Part shown: positions 62,657 to 64,000 of the stretch, piece by piece | How the letters are laid out: every line of letters starts with the position of its first letter | How positions within the stretch are numbered: the stretch's first letter is position 1 | From: Deltaproteobacteria bacterium | GTDB taxonomy: Bacteria > Myxococcota_A > UBA796 > GCA-2862545 | Direction of reading: 5' to 3' | Assembly (NCBI GenBank): GCA_006226595.1 | Contig: SBGP01000077.1 | Span: forward strand, 163,244-227,243 | Length of the DNA stretch: 64,000 bases | Program-made: the position numbers and the translations under genes | Notes under the pieces: generated by a model | The model's database searches: none | Seen by the model: the letters and a program-made list of their open reading frames with translations, nothing else | What the model was told of the DNA's origin: nothing

Positions 62657-63181
62657 CTAGGAGAGCTTCTCGACTTGGTGGAAGCCGAGCTCCGTCGAAA
62701 CGGGGCGACCGAAGATGTTGATCTTCACGCGGAGCTTGCCGCGCTGCTCATTGATCTCTTCGACGGTTCCGCGCATCGACGCGTAGGAACCCTCGGTAAG
62801 ACGGACCTCTTCGCCGAGCTCGAAGTCGAGGACGGGCCGCGGAACGGCCTCTTCCTCATCACTGAGCATCGCGGTGATCCGGCGGACCTCCTCGTCGTCG
62901 ACCGGCGGCGGGTTGCGGCTGCCGCCTACGAAGCCCGTGACCTTCGGCGTGTTCTTCACCAGGTACCAGGTCTCGTTGTCGAGCTCCATCTCCACGAGCA
63001 TGTACCCGGGGTAGAAGCGACGAGTGATCTTGCGCTTGGTCTTGGGATCCACCACCGTCTCGGACGGAACGAGGACCCGGCCGAACCGATCGGTCAGGCC
63101 GTGCATCTCGATCCGCTGCTCCAAGGCCTGGCGAGCCTTGTCCTCGGAACCGGACAGCGTGTGCACCGCGTACCAGCGCAT
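62657..63181 (-). CDS. nusG: Transcription antitermination factor NusG
   Basis: A 174-residue protein. NGN domain: MRWYAVHTLSGSEDKARQAL, PGYMLVEMELDNETWYLVKN, TGFVGG; C-terminal KOW: LTEGSYASMRGTVEEINEQR and VEKLS. Links RNA polymerase to Rho or to the ribosome via S10. Order secE-nusG-rplK is standard. Confidence 0.98.
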   Translation of the reverse strand: MRWYAVHTLSGSEDKARQALEQRIEMHGLTDRFGRVLVPSETVVDPKTKRKITRRFYPGYMLVEMELDNETWYLVKNTPKVTGFVGGSRNPPPVDDEEVRRITAMLSDEEEAVPRPVLDFELGEEVRLTEGSYASMRGTVEEINEQRGKLRVKINIFGRPVSTELGFHQVEKLS

Positions 63182-63225
63182 GAATCGAATCTCCTCTCGG
63201 CGGACCGAGATGGGACGAGGCGGAA

Positions 63226-63609
63226 TCAGCCTGCGTTGAAGAGCACCAGGTCAGCGACCTGCTTCCACAAGTAGTCGTAGCCACCGAGCACGGCTGCGGT
63301 GAACAGCGTCGCCACGACAACCGTCGTGGAAGCGCGCACCGTCTCATCTCGGGTGGGCCACGTAACCTTGGTAAGCTCTTCGACGACCTCGTCGGTGAAA
63401 GCGACGGCCTGCTCGTTGCGAAGCAGGACCATGAACGTCAGCGCCGCAAGACCCACGGACAGCGCAGTACTCAGGTTGACCAGACCGCCGATCCGGGTGT
63501 CCGGAACCGCGAACTGCCCAAAGCCCGACACGAGACCGGCCTGGGCGGAAACACCGGCCAGGACGCCCGCGGCGATGAAGCTGAGTACGACGAAACGCTG
63601 ATGACGCAT
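63226..63609 (-). CDS. secE: Preprotein translocase subunit SecE
   Basis: A 127-residue membrane protein with three hydrophobic segments (about 7-28, 47-64 and 93-115). The conserved cytoplasmic block EELTKVTWPTRDET, before the last segment, clamps SecY and identifies it. It has the three-helix form, like E. coli. It precedes nusG by 44 bp. Confidence 0.95.
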   Translation of the reverse strand: MRHQRFVVLSFIAAGVLAGVSAQAGLVSGFGQFAVPDTRIGGLVNLSTALSVGLAALTFMVLLRNEQAVAFTDEVVEELTKVTWPTRDETVRASTTVVVATLFTAAVLGGYDYLWKQVADLVLFNAG

Positions 63610-63737
63610 GAGAAAACTTCCGGCCGCCGCAGCCCGTACACGGGGGAATCAGTTCCACCCGGGCTTGGTCCGATCGAGGCGCTCACGAAGGTAAGCAGAT
63701 CGAACCTGGAGGCAAGCGACGTGCCAACTAATGCAAA

Positions 63738-63772
63738 GCGGGAGGGAGCGCAAGGTTCACGCTTCCTCCCGC
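63738..63772. terminator. 13-bp hairpin between tuf2 and secE
   Basis: GCGGGAGGGAGCG and CGCTTCCTCCCGC pair with one mismatch (G-U on plus-strand RNA, C-A on minus) around a 9-base loop. Second of two tandem stems after tuf2. Confidence 0.5.
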
Positions 63773-63782
63773 CCTTAGGGTG

Positions 63783-63807
63783 GCCCCGAATCGGGATGAT
63801 TCGGGGC
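63783..63807 (-). terminator. tuf2 terminator hairpin
   Basis: GCCCCGAATC and GATTCGGGGC form a perfect 10-bp stem with a 5-base loop, 16 bases after the tuf2 stop. No U-tract. Confidence 0.65.
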
Positions 63808-63823
63808 TCGGACGATGTAGATC

Positions 63824-64000
63824 CTAGTCGAGGATCTCGGAGACGACGCCGGCGCCGACGGTGCGGCCACCCTCGCGGATCGCGAAGCGGAGCTGCGGCT
63901 CCATGGCGATCGGGGTGATGAGCTTCACGGTCATCGTGATGTTGTCGCCGGGCATGACCATCTCAACGCCCTCGGGCAGCTGGATGTCGCCGGTCACATC
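63824..64000 (-). CDS. tuf: Elongation factor Tu, copy 2 (3' end only)
   Basis: The last 58 codons plus stop of a second tuf gene enter from the right edge. The protein over this stretch ([20 protein letters not shown] through GVVSEILD) is identical to copy 1 at 48494-49687. Only six of 177 bases differ, all at third positions. This is consistent with gene conversion between the two copies. Position upstream of secE is the usual one for tufB. Confidence 0.97.
   Translation of the reverse strand, partial: DVTGDIQLPEGVEMVMPGDNITMTVKLITPIAMEPQLRFAIREGGRTVGAGVVSEILD

Larger units (their letters stand above)
63610..63823 (-). other. tuf2-secE spacer
   Basis: A 214-bp gap with two large hairpins (see next entries) and the secE leader. 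tRNA-Trp and rpmG, which often lie between tuf and secE, were looked for and not found. Confidence 0.55.

Noticed and set aside
63610..63823. tRNA-Trp or rpmG between tuf2 and secE
   Set aside because: No T-arm, anticodon stem or L33-like frame could be found.

Overview
The window is a GC-rich bacterial chromosome segment (strong G/C preference at third codon positions throughout). It suggests a free-living, Gram-negative, deltaproteobacterium/Myxococcota-like organism. The evidence is an NtrB/NtrC-type pair with a sigma-54 activator, lipobox lipoproteins (one very Cys-rich), a proteobacterial-type RpoC with a long trigger-loop insertion, and a PASTA-bearing FtsI directly behind mraZ-rsmH-ftsL. 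The lineage call is inference; no phylogeny could be run. No insertion sequence, prophage or CRISPR array was seen.

Left part (1-31 kb) is a mosaic of short, tightly coupled operons. On the minus strand: a partial membrane protein, an acyl-CoA dehydrogenase and a truncated division cluster (mraZ-rsmH-ftsL-ftsI with no murE/murF/mraY after it). MraZ-box repeats precede mraZ, and an exact inverted copy of the box pair faces smpB. Then smpB, a small membrane-anchored protein, a VKOR-DsbA fusion for disulfide formation, prmA and rsmE run on the plus strand, followed by a histidine kinase/NtrC pair behind a sigma-54-like promoter. ribA and an HU gene follow on the minus strand. A translationally coupled trio (AGPS-like FAD oxidase, Fe-S protein, lipid kinase) comes next. 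After a 570-bp repeat-bearing spacer lie a dihydroorotase-like gene that lacks key metal ligands, comM, a small overlapping ORF, recA, pepP, a zinc-ribbon protein, a Cys-rich lipoprotein, nadB, two tandem CDP-alcohol phosphatidyltransferases, pyrD, tRNA-Gly, a DnaA-box/palindrome spacer, a second lipoprotein and a COG2509-type flavoprotein.

Central part (31-35.3 kb): the glycolytic operon gapA-pgk-tpiA (each junction a TGATG overlap) converges on tRNA-Leu(GAG)-secG and fur.

Right part (35.4-64 kb) is the transcription/translation superoperon, all on the minus strand, read from right to left: tuf2 (partial), secE, nusG, rplK, rplA, rplJ, rplL, rpoB, rpoC, rpsL, rpsG, tuf1, then the S10, spc and alpha blocks to rplQ. 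Expected members are missing from their usual slots: fusA, rplC, rpsN, infA, rpmJ and rpsD, plus tRNA-Trp and rpmG beside secE. RpoC carries about 230-250 extra residues and L29 has a 40-residue C-terminal extension. PrmA's substrate, L11, is encoded in the same window. tuf1 and tuf2 differ only at synonymous sites over the visible 177 bp.

The strongest candidates for something undescribed are the RpoC insertion, the depleted ribosomal superoperon, the mirrored MraZ-box pair between mraZ and smpB, the metal-ligand-less dihydroorotase, the three-way-junction-like element before comM, and the DnaA-box spacer after tRNA-Gly.
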